A DNA stretch of 64,000 nucleotides, from positions 421,127 to 485,126 of the forward strand of contig NZ_LFMD02000007.1 of the NCBI RefSeq assembly GCF_015776785.2, given 5' to 3'. Positions 37,132-47,649 of the stretch are shown here, piece after piece (position 1 is the first letter of the stretch; every line of letters starts with the position of its first letter). The translations under genes were made by a program, and so were the position numbers. Below the pieces are notes generated by a model. The model ran no database searches and had not been told where the DNA came from. It saw nothing but the letters and a program-made list of their open reading frames with translations. Source of the DNA: Kitasatospora sp. SUK 42. Its GTDB lineage: Bacteria > Actinomycetota > Actinomycetes > Streptomycetales > Streptomycetaceae.

Positions 37132-38115
37132 TCAGCCGCCGAGCCCGAGCACCGACCGGTACCAGGGTGCCGCCTCCGCGAGGCGGGCCAGCGGGCCGGG
37201 GCCGGGCGGGCAGTCGGCGAGGCGCCAGATCTCCTCGCTGCGGTACCAGTGGTCGCGGGCGACCATGGCGAACTGGCGCTCGGAGACCCGCCCGGGGGCG
37301 GCGGCGAGCGCACGGCGGCACTCCTCCCAGGTCAGCGCCGGGCCGCCCGGGGCGGGCAACAGGCCGAGGCCGGCCAGGGCGTCGAGCAGCTCGCCGCTGC
37401 GGACCGGCTCGGGGTGGGAGGCGTGGTGGACGGCCGGCGCCGCGGCGTGCCCGTCCAGGGCGAGCGCGGTGATCAGCCGCGCCAGGTCCGCGCGGTCGAC
37501 CAGGGAGAGCCGGGGCCTGCCGCCCTCCCAGCGGCCCGGCACCCGTCGGGCCAGCTCGGCCAGGGCGGGCACCACCCAGCGGTCGCCCGGCCCGGTGACC
37601 AGACCTGGGCGCAGCACCAGGGCGCCCGCCGCCAGGGCGTGGCGCTCGCCGAGCAGCCTGGTCCGGCTGGCCTCGGAGCACGGCGCGCACGGCACGCCGT
37701 CCACGGCGATCCCGGTGTGCGGGCCCTCGCCGTACACGGCCGTGGTCGACAGGTGGACGATCCGGCGGACTCCGGCCCGGGCGGCCGCCGCCATCACCGC
37801 CGCCGTGCCCCGGTCGTTCACCGCCGCGCACTCCTCGGCCGGGCCGCCGACCCGGGAGGCCAGGTGGAGCAGCACCTCGGCGCCCGCGCAGAGCTCCTCC
37901 AGCGCCTCGGGGGCCGCCGGGTCGGCGAGGTCGCCGCGCACCGCCGTGAGGTCGCCGCCGAGGTCGCCGTCGACGGCGGGCCGCGTACGGCGCACCAGCA
38001 CCCGCACCCGTGCGTCCCGGGCCGCGAGGGCCGTCAACACCGCGGAGCCGATGAAGCCGGTCGCCCCGGTGAGCGCGACGGTGGTCCGCACCGCGGGCCG
38101 TGGTGCCGCTGCCAT
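37132..38115 (-). CDS. NAD(P)-dependent epimerase/dehydratase family protein
   Basis: A 327-residue extended short-chain dehydrogenase-like protein. The dinucleotide loop is LTGATGFIGSAVL (15-27) and the HLSTTAVYGEG segment matches the family's Ser/Thr active-site strand. However, the region that should hold YxxxK reads CSEASRTRLLGERHA, so the catalytic Tyr and Lys appear to be replaced. It may bind nucleotide without the standard chemistry. GGGAGGAAG lies before the ATG, and two copies of an ACTGACCG(ACCG)GCCGG direct repeat sit further upstream (38133-38170). Converges with the sigma factor gene; function unknown. Confidence 0.8.
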   Translation of the reverse strand: MAAAPRPAVRTTVALTGATGFIGSAVLTALAARDARVRVLVRRTRPAVDGDLGGDLTAVRGDLADPAAPEALEELCAGAEVLLHLASRVGGPAEECAAVNDRGTAAVMAAAARAGVRRIVHLSTTAVYGEGPHTGIAVDGVPCAPCSEASRTRLLGERHALAAGALVLRPGLVTGPGDRWVVPALAELARRVPGRWEGGRPRLSLVDRADLARLITALALDGHAAAPAVHHASHPEPVRSGELLDALAGLGLLPAPGGPALTWEECRRALAAAPGRVSERQFAMVARDHWYRSEEIWRLADCPPGPGPLARLAEAAPWYRSVLGLGG

Positions 38116-38226
38116 GACTGCTCTTCCTCCCTGCCGGCCGGTCGGTCAGTCCGAACCGGCCGGTCAGTCTAGCCAGCGGGCGCCCCGGCGGACGGACACC
38201 CGTACGGAGGGGGTGGGGGCACCCGC

Positions 38227-38245
38227 CGAGGTAAGGCCCACCTAG
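38227..38245. promoter_or_regulatory. Probable iron box (DmdR/IdeR operator)
   Basis: CGAGGTAAGGCCCACCTAG agrees at 14 of 19 positions with the streptomycete iron box TTAGGTTAGGCTCACCTAA, including the core AGGT-AGGC-CACCTA. It lies 73 bp before the ctaG-like gene and overlaps a possible -10 (TAGGCT, 38243-38248), so iron-bound repressor would block transcription. Confidence 0.6.
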
Positions 38246-38317
38246 GCTGTATGCCAAGCAAAACGGGCGAAGCGGACCCGCACCAGGGACCACGAGGACG
38301 GAAAGCAGGACCCGCCG

Positions 38318-39352
38318 ATGGGCGACGGAATGTCAGGAATGCACCACCACGGCGGGATGGCCCCACTGGGCCCGTTCACCCTCTCCAACGTGTGGACCTG
38401 GTCCCCCGACTGGGTGTTCCTGCTCGGCGGCCTCGTCGCCCTGGGCCTGTACCTGGCGGGCGTGGTCCGGCTGTACCGGCGCGGCGACCGCTGGCCGATC
38501 GGCCGGATCGTCGGCTGGGTGACCGGCATCGGCAGCCTGCTGCTGGTCACCTGCTCCGGGCTGAACGACTACGGCATGGTGCTGTTCAGCGCGCACATGA
38601 TCCAGCACATGGTGCTGTCCATGCTGACGCCGATCCTCCTGCTGCTCGGCGCCCCGATCACGCTGTCGCTGCGCGCGCTGCGCCCGGCGGGCAAGGGCCG
38701 TCCTCGCGGGCCGCGCGAGCTGCTGGTGGCGCTGCTGCACAGCCGGTACGTCAAGGTGATCTCGCACCCGGCGTTCACCATCCCGATGTTCATCGCGAGC
38801 CTGTACGGGGTCTACTTCACCCCGCTGTTCGACACCCTGATGCAGTACCGCCTCGGGCACATCTTCATGATGGTCCACTTCCTCTTCACCGGTCTGACCT
38901 TCTTCTGGCCGATCATGGGCGTGGACCCGGGCCCGCACCGCCCCGGCCACGTGATGCGGATCATCGAGCTCTTCATGGGGATGCCGTTCCACGCCTTCTT
39001 CGGCGTGGCGGTGATGATGGCCAGCCACCCGCTGGTCAACACCTTCACCGTCCAGGGCGCGCCACCCGGGACGGACCTGCTGGAGGACCAGAAGCTGGCC
39101 GGCGGCATCACCTGGGCGTTCGGAGAGATCCCGACGGCGATCGTGCTGATCGCGCTGGTCTACCAGTGGATGGGCTCCGAACAGCGGCAGGCGGCCCGCC
39201 GTGACCGCGCCGAGGAGCGCTCGGGCGACGCCGAGCTGGCGGCGTACAACGCCTACCTGGCCTCGCTGCACAAGCGCGACCGGCGACCGGGCTCCCCTGC
39301 GGCTCCGGCTGCCCCGGCGACTCCCGCGGCTCCGGCGGCCGACGCGGGCTGA
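38318..39352 (+). CDS. Cytochrome c oxidase assembly protein, CtaG/caa3-type
   Basis: A 344-residue membrane protein of the caa3-type CtaG family, thought to help copper delivery to cytochrome oxidase. The N-terminus MGDGMSGMHHHGGM is Met/His-rich, a likely copper-binding patch outside the membrane. About seven membrane segments follow, with AHMIQHMVLSMLTP, FTGLTFFWPI and GMPFHAFFGVAVM as conserved His/Met-bearing helices. The C-terminal 60 residues are charged then Ala/Pro-rich. It is preceded by a probable iron box, linking respiratory assembly to iron status. A strong terminator follows 19 bp after the stop. Confidence 0.85.
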   Translation: MGDGMSGMHHHGGMAPLGPFTLSNVWTWSPDWVFLLGGLVALGLYLAGVVRLYRRGDRWPIGRIVGWVTGIGSLLLVTCSGLNDYGMVLFSAHMIQHMVLSMLTPILLLLGAPITLSLRALRPAGKGRPRGPRELLVALLHSRYVKVISHPAFTIPMFIASLYGVYFTPLFDTLMQYRLGHIFMMVHFLFTGLTFFWPIMGVDPGPHRPGHVMRIIELFMGMPFHAFFGVAVMMASHPLVNTFTVQGAPPGTDLLEDQKLAGGITWAFGEIPTAIVLIALVYQWMGSEQRQAARRDRAEERSGDAELAAYNAYLASLHKRDRRPGSPAAPAAPATPAAPAADAG

Positions 39353-39371
39353 GCCCGCCGGCCGAGACCGT

Positions 39372-39407
39372 GAGAACCCCCGTTCCGCCCGCGGAACGGG
39401 GGTTCTC
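39372..39407 (+). terminator. Terminator after ctaG-like gene
   Basis: 17-bp perfect stem GAGAACCCCCGTTCCGC / GCGGAACGGGGGTTCTC with a minimal loop. The next gene starts only 53 bp later, so it probably has its own promoter just after the hairpin. Confidence 0.8.
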
Positions 39408-39460
39408 GGCATCTCCGGCCCCTTCCGGAACGGTCGTTCCGTCGGACTCGTTCGAAGGTC

Positions 39461-40099
39461 ATGCACGCCCTGTTCCTCGTCCCGGTGCTGCTCGTCGGGT
39501 ACGTCCTGCTCTGGCTGCTCGGCTTCCTCGGCTGCGCGCTGGTCCAGCGCCGCCGGCCGGTGCCCGCCGGGTCGGACTACCTGGTGGTCCTGGGCGCCGC
39601 GCTGGACGGCTGCGAGCCCGCGCCGCCCCTGGCGGCCCGGCTGGACGCGGCGCTGGAACGTTTCGCCGCCGAGCAGGCCGCCGGACACGCCCCACTGCTG
39701 CTGGTGACCGGCGGCAAGGGCCCGCACGAGCGGTGCACCGAGGCCGCCGCGATGGCCCGCTACCTGATCGCCCGGGGCGTCCCGGCCGAGCGGATCCGGC
39801 GCGAGGAGCGGGCCGTGAACACCGTCGAGAACCTGCGCTTCAGCGCCGCCCTGATGGCCGCCGAGCACCCCGGCTACCGCTGCACGGTGGTCACCAGCGG
39901 CTTCCACTCCGTCCGCTCCGCTCTGGCCGCCCACCGGGCCGGCGCCCCCGGCCGGGTGCTCGGCGCGGACGGACTGCTCGCGCACGGCCCGTACGCCCTG
40001 CTGCGCGAGGCGATCGGCACCGCGCTCGCCCTGCCGCGCGCCAACGGCGCCGCCCTGCTGGTGCTCACCGGGACCGGGATGGTGCTCGGTCTGGCCTGA
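39461..40099 (+). CDS. YdcF/SanA-like DUF218 membrane protein
   Basis: A 212-residue protein with one N-terminal membrane helix (about 3-27), then a DUF218 domain: YLVVLGAALDG, LLVTGGKGPHERCTEAAAM, EERAVNTVENLRFS and VVTSGFHSVRSA are the family blocks. Relatives such as SanA and YdcF affect envelope barrier function; YdcF binds S-adenosylmethionine. Another hydrophobic stretch ends the protein (ALLVLTGTGMVLGLA). The reaction is unknown. It lies between a terminator and another small membrane gene 82 bp downstream. Confidence 0.82.
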   Translation: MHALFLVPVLLVGYVLLWLLGFLGCALVQRRRPVPAGSDYLVVLGAALDGCEPAPPLAARLDAALERFAAEQAAGHAPLLLVTGGKGPHERCTEAAAMARYLIARGVPAERIRREERAVNTVENLRFSAALMAAEHPGYRCTVVTSGFHSVRSALAAHRAGAPGRVLGADGLLAHGPYALLREAIGTALALPRANGAALLVLTGTGMVLGLA

Positions 40100-40181
40100 A
40101 CGGGCCATTGGATCATGACGCCGCCACCGTCAGTATGAGAACCGACCCGGGGAACGGAACCGAGCGCGGAGGGGGCGGCCG

Positions 40182-40907
40182 TTGACAAGGGCGAAGTCGA
40201 GGCAGTGGAGCGAATTCCAGCGGACCGGCGCCGCGATCAGCGCGGTCGCCTTCGCGACCGCGGTGGTGGTGGCCGGCCGGTCGGCCCTGGCCTGGGCGCT
40301 GGACGACCCGGCCTGGCTCGGCTCCACCCCCTGGGTGGTCGGCCTGGCGCTGCTGGTGGGCGTGCTCGGCCTGCTGCCGCTGCGGTACGACCTGGCCCTG
40401 GGCCCCACCCTGATGGTGTACGCCCTCTTCGCGGTGCCGGCCGTCGTCGGCACCGCGGCGACCACGGGTGCCGTCCAGGACATCCGTCAGTGGCTGCGCA
40501 CCGACGAGCAGGTGACGGTCACCCTCAGCGGCTGCCACCACTCGGGCCGCAGGACGGCCGTGGTCAACGACACCCCGGTGGCGGGCGACCTCTACACCTG
40601 CACCTACTCCTGGTCGGCAGGCGGCCGGAGCCGGTCCCAGGTGCGGGAGACCGAACAGAACCACAGGAGCGGCTACGAGACCAGGATGTGGGCGGACCGG
40701 TCGAGTGGTGAGCTCGCCGAGCACGACATCGTCCGCACGGCCTTCCTCGTCTTCCTCGCCGGCGGCGTCGACCTGACGGCCCTGGTCTTCGGCGGCTTCA
40801 CCACCTACCTGGCGCACGACTCCCGGCTGTTCCGCTGGGCCGAGCGGGAGGACGCCGGCGACCTCGACGCCGAGGACTTCGACACCGACGACTTCGAGAC
40901 GGCCTGA
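40182..40907 (+). CDS. Hypothetical multi-pass membrane protein
   Basis: Not recognised. 241 residues from a TTG start at 40182 with GGAGGG upstream. Three N-terminal hydrophobic segments (about 17-37, 49-66, 69-92) precede an extracytoplasmic-looking region with three Cys (SGCHHSGRR, LYTCTYSW) and many charged residues; another hydrophobic segment follows at about 185-208. The C-terminus is strongly acidic (AGDLDAEDFDTDDFETA). It converges with icd across a terminator. Confidence 0.72.
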   Translation: MTRAKSRQWSEFQRTGAAISAVAFATAVVVAGRSALAWALDDPAWLGSTPWVVGLALLVGVLGLLPLRYDLALGPTLMVYALFAVPAVVGTAATTGAVQDIRQWLRTDEQVTVTLSGCHHSGRRTAVVNDTPVAGDLYTCTYSWSAGGRSRSQVRETEQNHRSGYETRMWADRSSGELAEHDIVRTAFLVFLAGGVDLTALVFGGFTTYLAHDSRLFRWAEREDAGDLDAEDFDTDDFETA

Positions 40908-40918
40908 CCTGACACGAG

Positions 40919-40960
40919 GGGAGGCCCCCGGATCCGCGATCACGGACCCGGGGGCCTCCC
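40919..40960. terminator. Bidirectional terminator between membrane gene and icd
   Basis: 13-bp stem (40919-40931 with 40948-40960) whose loop holds a further TCCG/CGGA pairing. It lies between convergent genes. Confidence 0.75.
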
Positions 40961-40981
40961 GGTGGCTCGACCCGGCTGCTG

Positions 40982-43201
<2,220 letters not shown>

Positions 43202-43579
43202 CGGTACTCCGCTTCACGTCTCCAACGTCTTGACGTCAAGATATCTCGTCCCGAGCCCTTATCTCCACCTCCCCCCGCCCCGGAGCGCGCGCCGGTCGGA
43301 TCAGGGGGGCGCGGTCCCGGCCGAGACGGCGTCCGGGTCCACCGTGGTCCCCGGACGGGCGGGAGGCAAGCCGGGCGCCCACCGGCCCGTTCGGACCGCA
43401 CGGATCGCGCGGCCGGGGAACTGGTATAGGCCACTTGGGTGAGTCGGGCGTCAGGGGTGCGTCAACGCACCACCGCATTCGGTCAACGCCGCGTCAGGAC
43501 CGGCTCCGCCCGGGGCGAGCGGACCTAGCGTCGAGGGAGCAGTTCCGGCAGGCCCACCACCCCACTCGGGAGCATCCGC
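43202..43579. promoter_or_regulatory. 378-bp divergent region between icd and small conserved gene
   Basis: No gene found. It contains the icd-proximal palindrome (43228-43241), repeats of GTCAACGC around 43461-43489 and a TAGCGT -10-like element at 43526-43531 for the plus-strand gene at 43580. Confidence 0.45.
43228..43241. promoter_or_regulatory. Palindromic candidate operator of icd
   Basis: TCTTGACGTCAAGA is a perfect inverted repeat ending 27 bp upstream of the icd start codon, where a repressor would cover the promoter or transcript start. The cognate regulator is unknown. Confidence 0.45.
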
Positions 43580-43891
43580 ATGGCCCGCTTCGTCTGGCAC
43601 GTTCCGGTCACCACCACCAGCACCGGAAGCACCACCGCCCTCCGCCTGTTCCGCTTGCGCGACGGCCGCCGGTGCGCGGTCGGATTCTCCAGCCCCGGGG
43701 CCCTCGCCGCCCTCCTCGGACCGGACCAGGCCTACACCGAGCTCGGCGAGCCCGCCCTGCGCGGCCTCACCGCCCCGCTCGGGGTCGACACCCTGGTCCT
43801 GGACCCACGGCTGGTCGCCCCGCCCGTCGGCTCCCCCACCGCGCCGCCCGCTCAGGCCCCGACCCCGACCGCACAGCTCCAGCACCGGTGA
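43580..43891 (+). CDS. Small conserved protein, SAV_915-like
   Basis: A 103-residue soluble protein. LRLFRLRDGRRCAVGFSSPG followed by LLGPDQAYTELGEPALRGL and PLGVDTLVLDP resembles the short SAV_915-type family common in streptomycetes, whose function is unknown. The tail is Pro/Ala/Thr-rich. GGGAG lies before the ATG. It overlaps the next gene by 4 bp (GTGA), so the two are translationally coupled. Confidence 0.7.
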   Translation: MARFVWHVPVTTTSTGSTTALRLFRLRDGRRCAVGFSSPGALAALLGPDQAYTELGEPALRGLTAPLGVDTLVLDPRLVAPPVGSPTAPPAQAPTPTAQLQHR

Positions 43892-44235
43892 GCGCCCCGC
43901 TCCAGCTGGTCCCGGGCGGCCCCGATCCGGAGCCCCTCCATCCGTCCCGTCCCGCCCACCCCGGCCGAGCCCGGCCCCTGCACGCGATCGCCCGGATCAG
44001 CCACGGGCCCGTCCCGCTCGACTTCGACCGCCTCGCGGCCGAGCACCCCGCGATCCAGAGCGGCCTCGCCCTCGCCGGGGACGCCGACCTGGAGCTCCGG
44101 CTCGCCTGCACCGGCCCGGAGGAGCTGCGAACCGTCACCGCCGCACTGCACCGCGCGGGCGCGGCACGGATCCGCATCGACCTCGTCCTGCGCGCCCTGA
44201 CCCCCGCCCCCGTCACCCTGCGGCCGGTGCCCTGA
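43888..44235 (+). CDS. Hypothetical protein coupled to SAV_915-like gene
   Basis: A 115-residue product starting at a GTG that overlaps the upstream stop. Residues 1-45 are Pro-rich; the rest looks like a small alpha/beta domain (DADLELRLACTGPEELRTVT, then AALHRAGAARIRIDLVLR) reminiscent of a Lrp-type ligand-binding fold, but that is only a visual impression. No function assigned. Coupling with the preceding small gene suggests a joint role. Confidence 0.6.
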   Translation: MSAPLQLVPGGPDPEPLHPSRPAHPGRARPLHAIARISHGPVPLDFDRLAAEHPAIQSGLALAGDADLELRLACTGPEELRTVTAALHRAGAARIRIDLVLRALTPAPVTLRPVP

Positions 44236-44278
44236 GCCGACGCCGACACCAGTTCCGGAAGAGCCGGGCTCAGCGCCC

Positions 44279-44536
44279 TCAGTCCTCCTCACCGGGGCGC
44301 GGGTCCGGGTTGATCGCCTGCGCGTCGATGGGTTCGCCCCAGGCGTCCTCGCCCTCCGCGTCGACGCAGTAGCCGCTGCCCTCGACGTGGCCGCCCGCGG
44401 CGCGGCACTGCTCAGCGGTGACGTCGCGCCGCCCGGACGCCCCTTCCGCGGACGCGGCGGAGCCGACCGGGGCGGCGGCGAGCAACAGGACGGTCGCGGC
44501 GGTGACGGCCGCTCGGGCCGGAAATGTGCTGTTCAT
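44279..44536 (-). CDS. Small secreted protein
   Basis: An 85-residue precursor with a Sec signal peptide: ARAAVTAATVLLLAAAP core and a likely cut after SAASA at about residue 30. The mature part is acidic (DAEGEDAWGEPIDAQ) with two Cys (AEQCRAAGG and GSGYCVDAEG) that probably pair. The frame continues far upstream through the EamA gene on the same strand, so the ATG at 44536 is chosen to keep the signal peptide intact. Unknown function; 71 bp downstream of the EamA gene. Confidence 0.65.
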   Translation of the reverse strand: MNSTFPARAAVTAATVLLLAAAPVGSAASAEGASGRRDVTAEQCRAAGGHVEGSGYCVDAEGEDAWGEPIDAQAINPDPRPGEED

Positions 44537-44607
44537 GCGGCCCACCACAGCACGGCGGCGCCACCCGGGCGAGCACAGCGCGCCCGCCCGGGTGCACGCC
44601 CCGCGCC

Positions 44608-45465
44608 CTACGCCCGCGCCAGCGCCGCGATCGCGGCCAGCAGCAGCGCCGAGCCCGCCACCAGCCCCGCCGTGAACGGCTCGCCGAGGAACAGCACCCC
44701 GATCAGCGCGGCCGTCGCCGGCTCCAGCAGCACCAGCACCGAGGCGGTGGTGCCCGGGACGGCGGTCAGCCCGCTGAAGTACCAGCGGTACGCCAGCAAC
44801 GTGGGCACCGTCCCGAGGAAGAGCAGTGCTCCCCCGGTCAGCGCCGGGTCCCCGGCCGTCGGCAGCACGCCCTGGACCGCCGCGAACGGCAGCAGGCAGA
44901 GCAGTCCGGTCGCGAAGGCGCCGGTACTGGCCCGGGCCGAGCCGCCCCCGCGCGCCCACAGGGTCAGGCCGCTCTGGCCGGCTCCCGCGAGCACCGCGAG
45001 GCCGACGCCCAGCGCCGGGCGCGGTCCGGCGGCCGGCGCCGCGACCAGCAGCGCGAGCCCGGCCAGCGCCAGCACGACGGCGGACACCGCGCGGCGGGTG
45101 AGCCGCTCGCCGAGCAGCAGGTGCCCGCCGAGGCTGGTGAACACCGGCCCGGCGCCGATGGTGATCAGGGTGCCCAGCCCCAGGCCCGCGTACTGCACGG
45201 AGCCGAAGTAGGCGCACTGGCTGACGGCCAGGCCGAGCCCGGTCAGTACGGCCGCGCCCCGGCGGGTGCCGCCCCGGTCGGCCGTGGGCAGCAGCGCCAG
45301 GCACAGCGCCGCGACGCCGAAGCGCCAGCAGGAGACGGCCACCGGGCCGAGCCCGCTGGTGCGCAGCAGCAGCGCGGCCACGGCCCCGCCCACGCCCCAG
45401 GCGACGGCGGCGGCGGAAATGGACAACAGGCCGTGCCGGAAGGGCACGGCGGCAGATGAGGTCAT
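44608..45465 (-). CDS. EamA/DMT-family transporter
   Basis: A 285-residue membrane protein with ten predicted helices made of two EamA repeats: VAWGVGGAVAALLLR and LGTLITIGAGPVFTSLGGH in the first, PTLLAYRWYFSGL then SVLVLLEPATAALIGVLFLG in the second. The family exports amino acids or other metabolites (RhtA/YdcZ-like); substrate unknown. The ATG at 45465 has GGAG nine bases upstream; a GTG at 45480 is less likely. A short leader ORF and alternative hairpins lie upstream at 45539-45620, suggesting attenuation. Confidence 0.87.
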   Translation of the reverse strand: MTSSAAVPFRHGLLSISAAAVAWGVGGAVAALLLRTSGLGPVAVSCWRFGVAALCLALLPTADRGGTRRGAAVLTGLGLAVSQCAYFGSVQYAGLGLGTLITIGAGPVFTSLGGHLLLGERLTRRAVSAVVLALAGLALLVAAPAAGPRPALGVGLAVLAGAGQSGLTLWARGGGSARASTGAFATGLLCLLPFAAVQGVLPTAGDPALTGGALLFLGTVPTLLAYRWYFSGLTAVPGTTASVLVLLEPATAALIGVLFLGEPFTAGLVAGSALLLAAIAALARA

Positions 45466-45538
45466 GCGTCGGGACTCCACGATGAGGTGCCGGTTCGGAT
45501 CCGCGGAATGCGCGGGCGGCAGTCATCGCCCCGGCGAC

Positions 45539-45585
45539 GAGCGGGCGGTCCCGCTCGGCCGGGTCGGGTGGAGTTCGCCGCCCGC
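45539..45585 (-). promoter_or_regulatory. Mutually exclusive hairpins upstream of the EamA gene
   Basis: GAGCGGG (45539-45545) pairs with CCCGCTC (45550-45556) over a CGGT loop, while GCGGGCGG (45541-45548) pairs with CCGCCCGC (45578-45585). Both use 45541-45545, so only one can form. The longer-range arm begins at the stop codon of the leader ORF. This is attenuator-like geometry. Confidence 0.4.
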
Positions 45586-45620
45586 TAGCGGGCCGGCGGC
45601 GGGAGGATCACGAAACGCAT
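45585..45620 (-). CDS. Eleven-residue leader peptide upstream of the EamA gene
   Basis: Reads MRFVILPPPAR and stop. A -10-like TAGGCT (plus-strand 45627-45632) ends 6 nt before its ATG, compatible with a leaderless start. The PPP run is a known slow spot for ribosomes. Translation is inferred from context only. Confidence 0.35.
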   Translation of the reverse strand: MRFVILPPPAR

Positions 45621-45924
45621 GGAGCCAGCCTACGCCCGAGTGCGTCGGCATGGCTATGCGATAAAGGTCATCCCTATTACCACACGGATGGCCCATATCA
45701 TCGGATCCGGATAGCGCGCCTCAATTTCCGCTCAAATACTGGACACACCCCGCCGATCGCGTAACGAGCCCGCATTAAGACCGCCCCCTACCTGCACGGA
45801 CATCCGGTAAAGAACGTAAACATTCAGTAATGAAATCTGTGCAGACCTCTATGAATAGACCTACTGTGTGGCAACTCTCCGCGCTCCGCCCACCTCGGAG
45901 CCCCCACCCACAGAGAGATCGTTC
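45621..45924. promoter_or_regulatory. AT-richer divergent promoter region, EamA / APC permease
   Basis: About 300 bp with distinctly lower GC than its surroundings (45650-45870), e.g. AAGAACGTAAACATTCAG. No ORF is supported. It presumably holds the promoters of the leader/EamA transcript and of the APC permease. Confidence 0.4.
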
Positions 45925-47586
45925 ATGGCTTCCCTCAACCAGATCTCGCCGCCCGACCAGGGCACCGGCTCCTCATCCGGGACCACCCAGCGGTCGCTGC
46001 GCCGCCACGTCGGCCTCGTCGGCCTCATGTGGGCCTCGGTCGGGTCGATCATCGGCTCCGGCTGGCTGTTCGGCGCGAAGGAGGGCGTCGTGGCGGCCGG
46101 GCCGGCCGCCGTCCTGTCCTGGGGCGTCGGCACGGTCGCGATCGTGCTGCTGGCACTCGTGCACGCCGAACTCGGCAGCATGTTCCCGGTCTCGGGCGGC
46201 ACCGCGCGCTACCCGCACTACGCCTTCGGCGGTCTGGCGGGCATGTCCTTCGGCTGGTTCTCCTGGCTCCAGGCGGCCACCGTCGCGCCGATCGAGGTCG
46301 AGGCGATGATCGGCTACGCCCGGCACTGGCCCTGGGCGGGTGGCCTGCTCAACGACAACAACACCCTCACCGCCAGCGGTTTCGCCGTGGCCACCGTGCT
46401 CATGGCGGTGTTCGTCGCCGTCAACTTCCTCGGTGTGCGCGTCCTCGCCCGCACCAACAACATCGCCACCTGGCTGAAGATCTTCGTCCCGCTGTTCACC
46501 ATCTTCGTGCTGGCCGTGACCAACTTCCACGGCTCCAACTTCACCTCGCACGGCTTCGCGCCGTTCGGCGCCAAGGGCGTGCTCGCGGCGATCAGCACCA
46601 GCGGCATCATCTTCGCCCTGCTCGGCTTCGAGCAGGCCATCCAGCTCGCCGGTGAGAGCCGCAACCCCAAGCGCGACATCCCCCGCGCCGTGCTCGGTTC
46701 CGTCGCCATCGGCGCCGTGATCTACACCCTGCTCCAGATCGTCTTCATCGGCGCCCTGCCGGTCAGCGCCTTCGCCAACGGCTGGGACAAGCTCGACTTC
46801 CCCGGCATCGACGGCCCCTTCGCGGGTCTCGCCACCGTGGTCGGCCTCGGCTGGCTGGCCTGGGTGCTGTACGCCGACGCCGTGATCTCCCCCGGCGGCA
46901 GCGGCCTGATCTACACCACCTCGACCTCGCGCATCTCCTACGGCCTGAGCCGCAACGGCTACGCCCCGCAGAGGTTCGAGGAGCTGGACAAGAACGGCGT
47001 GCCGTGGTTCGGCCTGGTCATCGCCTTCGTCACCGGCGTGATCTGCTTCCTGCCCTTCCCGAGCTGGCAGGAGCTGGTCGGCTTCATCACCTCCGCCAGC
47101 GTGCTGATGTACGCCGGCGCCCCGCTGGCCTTCGGGGCGATGCGCCGCCGGCTGCCCGGACAGGAGCGCCCCTACCGGCTGCCGGCGGGCGGTCTGATCT
47201 CCCCGGCCGCGTTCGTGGTCTCCAGCCTGATCATCTACTGGTCGGGCTGGCACACCCTCTCCCGCCTGGGCATCGCGATCGTGCTCGGCTACGTCCTGCT
47301 GGGGAGCTACGCCGCGTACGCGATCAGGAAGGGCCTGCCGAACGCGCCCCGGCTCAGCTGGAAGTCCGCCCAGTGGCTGCCGCCCTACCTGGTGGGCCTC
47401 GGCGTGATCTCCTGGCAGGGCGGCTTCGGCGACGGCACCGGCCGGATCCCGATGTGGTGGGACATGGCCCTGGTCGCGGTGTTCTCGCTGTTCATCTACT
47501 ACTGGGCGATCCGGGTGGCACTGCCGGCCGAGGCGATCGAGCAGGAGATCGCGGACGTCGAGGTGGTCGACGAGGGCGGCCACTGA
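45925..47586 (+). CDS. APC-family amino acid permease
   Basis: A 553-residue cytoplasmic-membrane permease with about 12-13 helices. The first helix holds ASVGSIIGSGWLFGAKEG, the GSG substrate-backbone motif of APC transporters; SGIIFALLGFEQAIQLAGE and NPKRDIPRAVLGS are the conserved helix 6-7 region. Amino acid specificity cannot be read. The ATG at 45925 has GAGAG upstream. The C-terminus is acidic (EQEIADVEVVDEGG). A 15-bp-stem terminator follows. Confidence 0.88.
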   Translation: MASLNQISPPDQGTGSSSGTTQRSLRRHVGLVGLMWASVGSIIGSGWLFGAKEGVVAAGPAAVLSWGVGTVAIVLLALVHAELGSMFPVSGGTARYPHYAFGGLAGMSFGWFSWLQAATVAPIEVEAMIGYARHWPWAGGLLNDNNTLTASGFAVATVLMAVFVAVNFLGVRVLARTNNIATWLKIFVPLFTIFVLAVTNFHGSNFTSHGFAPFGAKGVLAAISTSGIIFALLGFEQAIQLAGESRNPKRDIPRAVLGSVAIGAVIYTLLQIVFIGALPVSAFANGWDKLDFPGIDGPFAGLATVVGLGWLAWVLYADAVISPGGSGLIYTTSTSRISYGLSRNGYAPQRFEELDKNGVPWFGLVIAFVTGVICFLPFPSWQELVGFITSASVLMYAGAPLAFGAMRRRLPGQERPYRLPAGGLISPAAFVVSSLIIYWSGWHTLSRLGIAIVLGYVLLGSYAAYAIRKGLPNAPRLSWKSAQWLPPYLVGLGVISWQGGFGDGTGRIPMWWDMALVAVFSLFIYYWAIRVALPAEAIEQEIADVEVVDEGGH

Positions 47587-47604
47587 CCGACCCCGCACAC
47601 ACCA

Positions 47605-47642
47605 GGACGGGCCCGCCGGCCGTGCGACCGGCGGGCCCGTCC
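47605..47642. terminator. Bidirectional terminator, APC permease / whiE ORFVIII
   Basis: 15-bp perfect stem (47605-47619 with 47628-47642), loop 8 nt, between convergent genes. Confidence 0.75.
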
Positions 47643-47649
47643 GCGTGCG

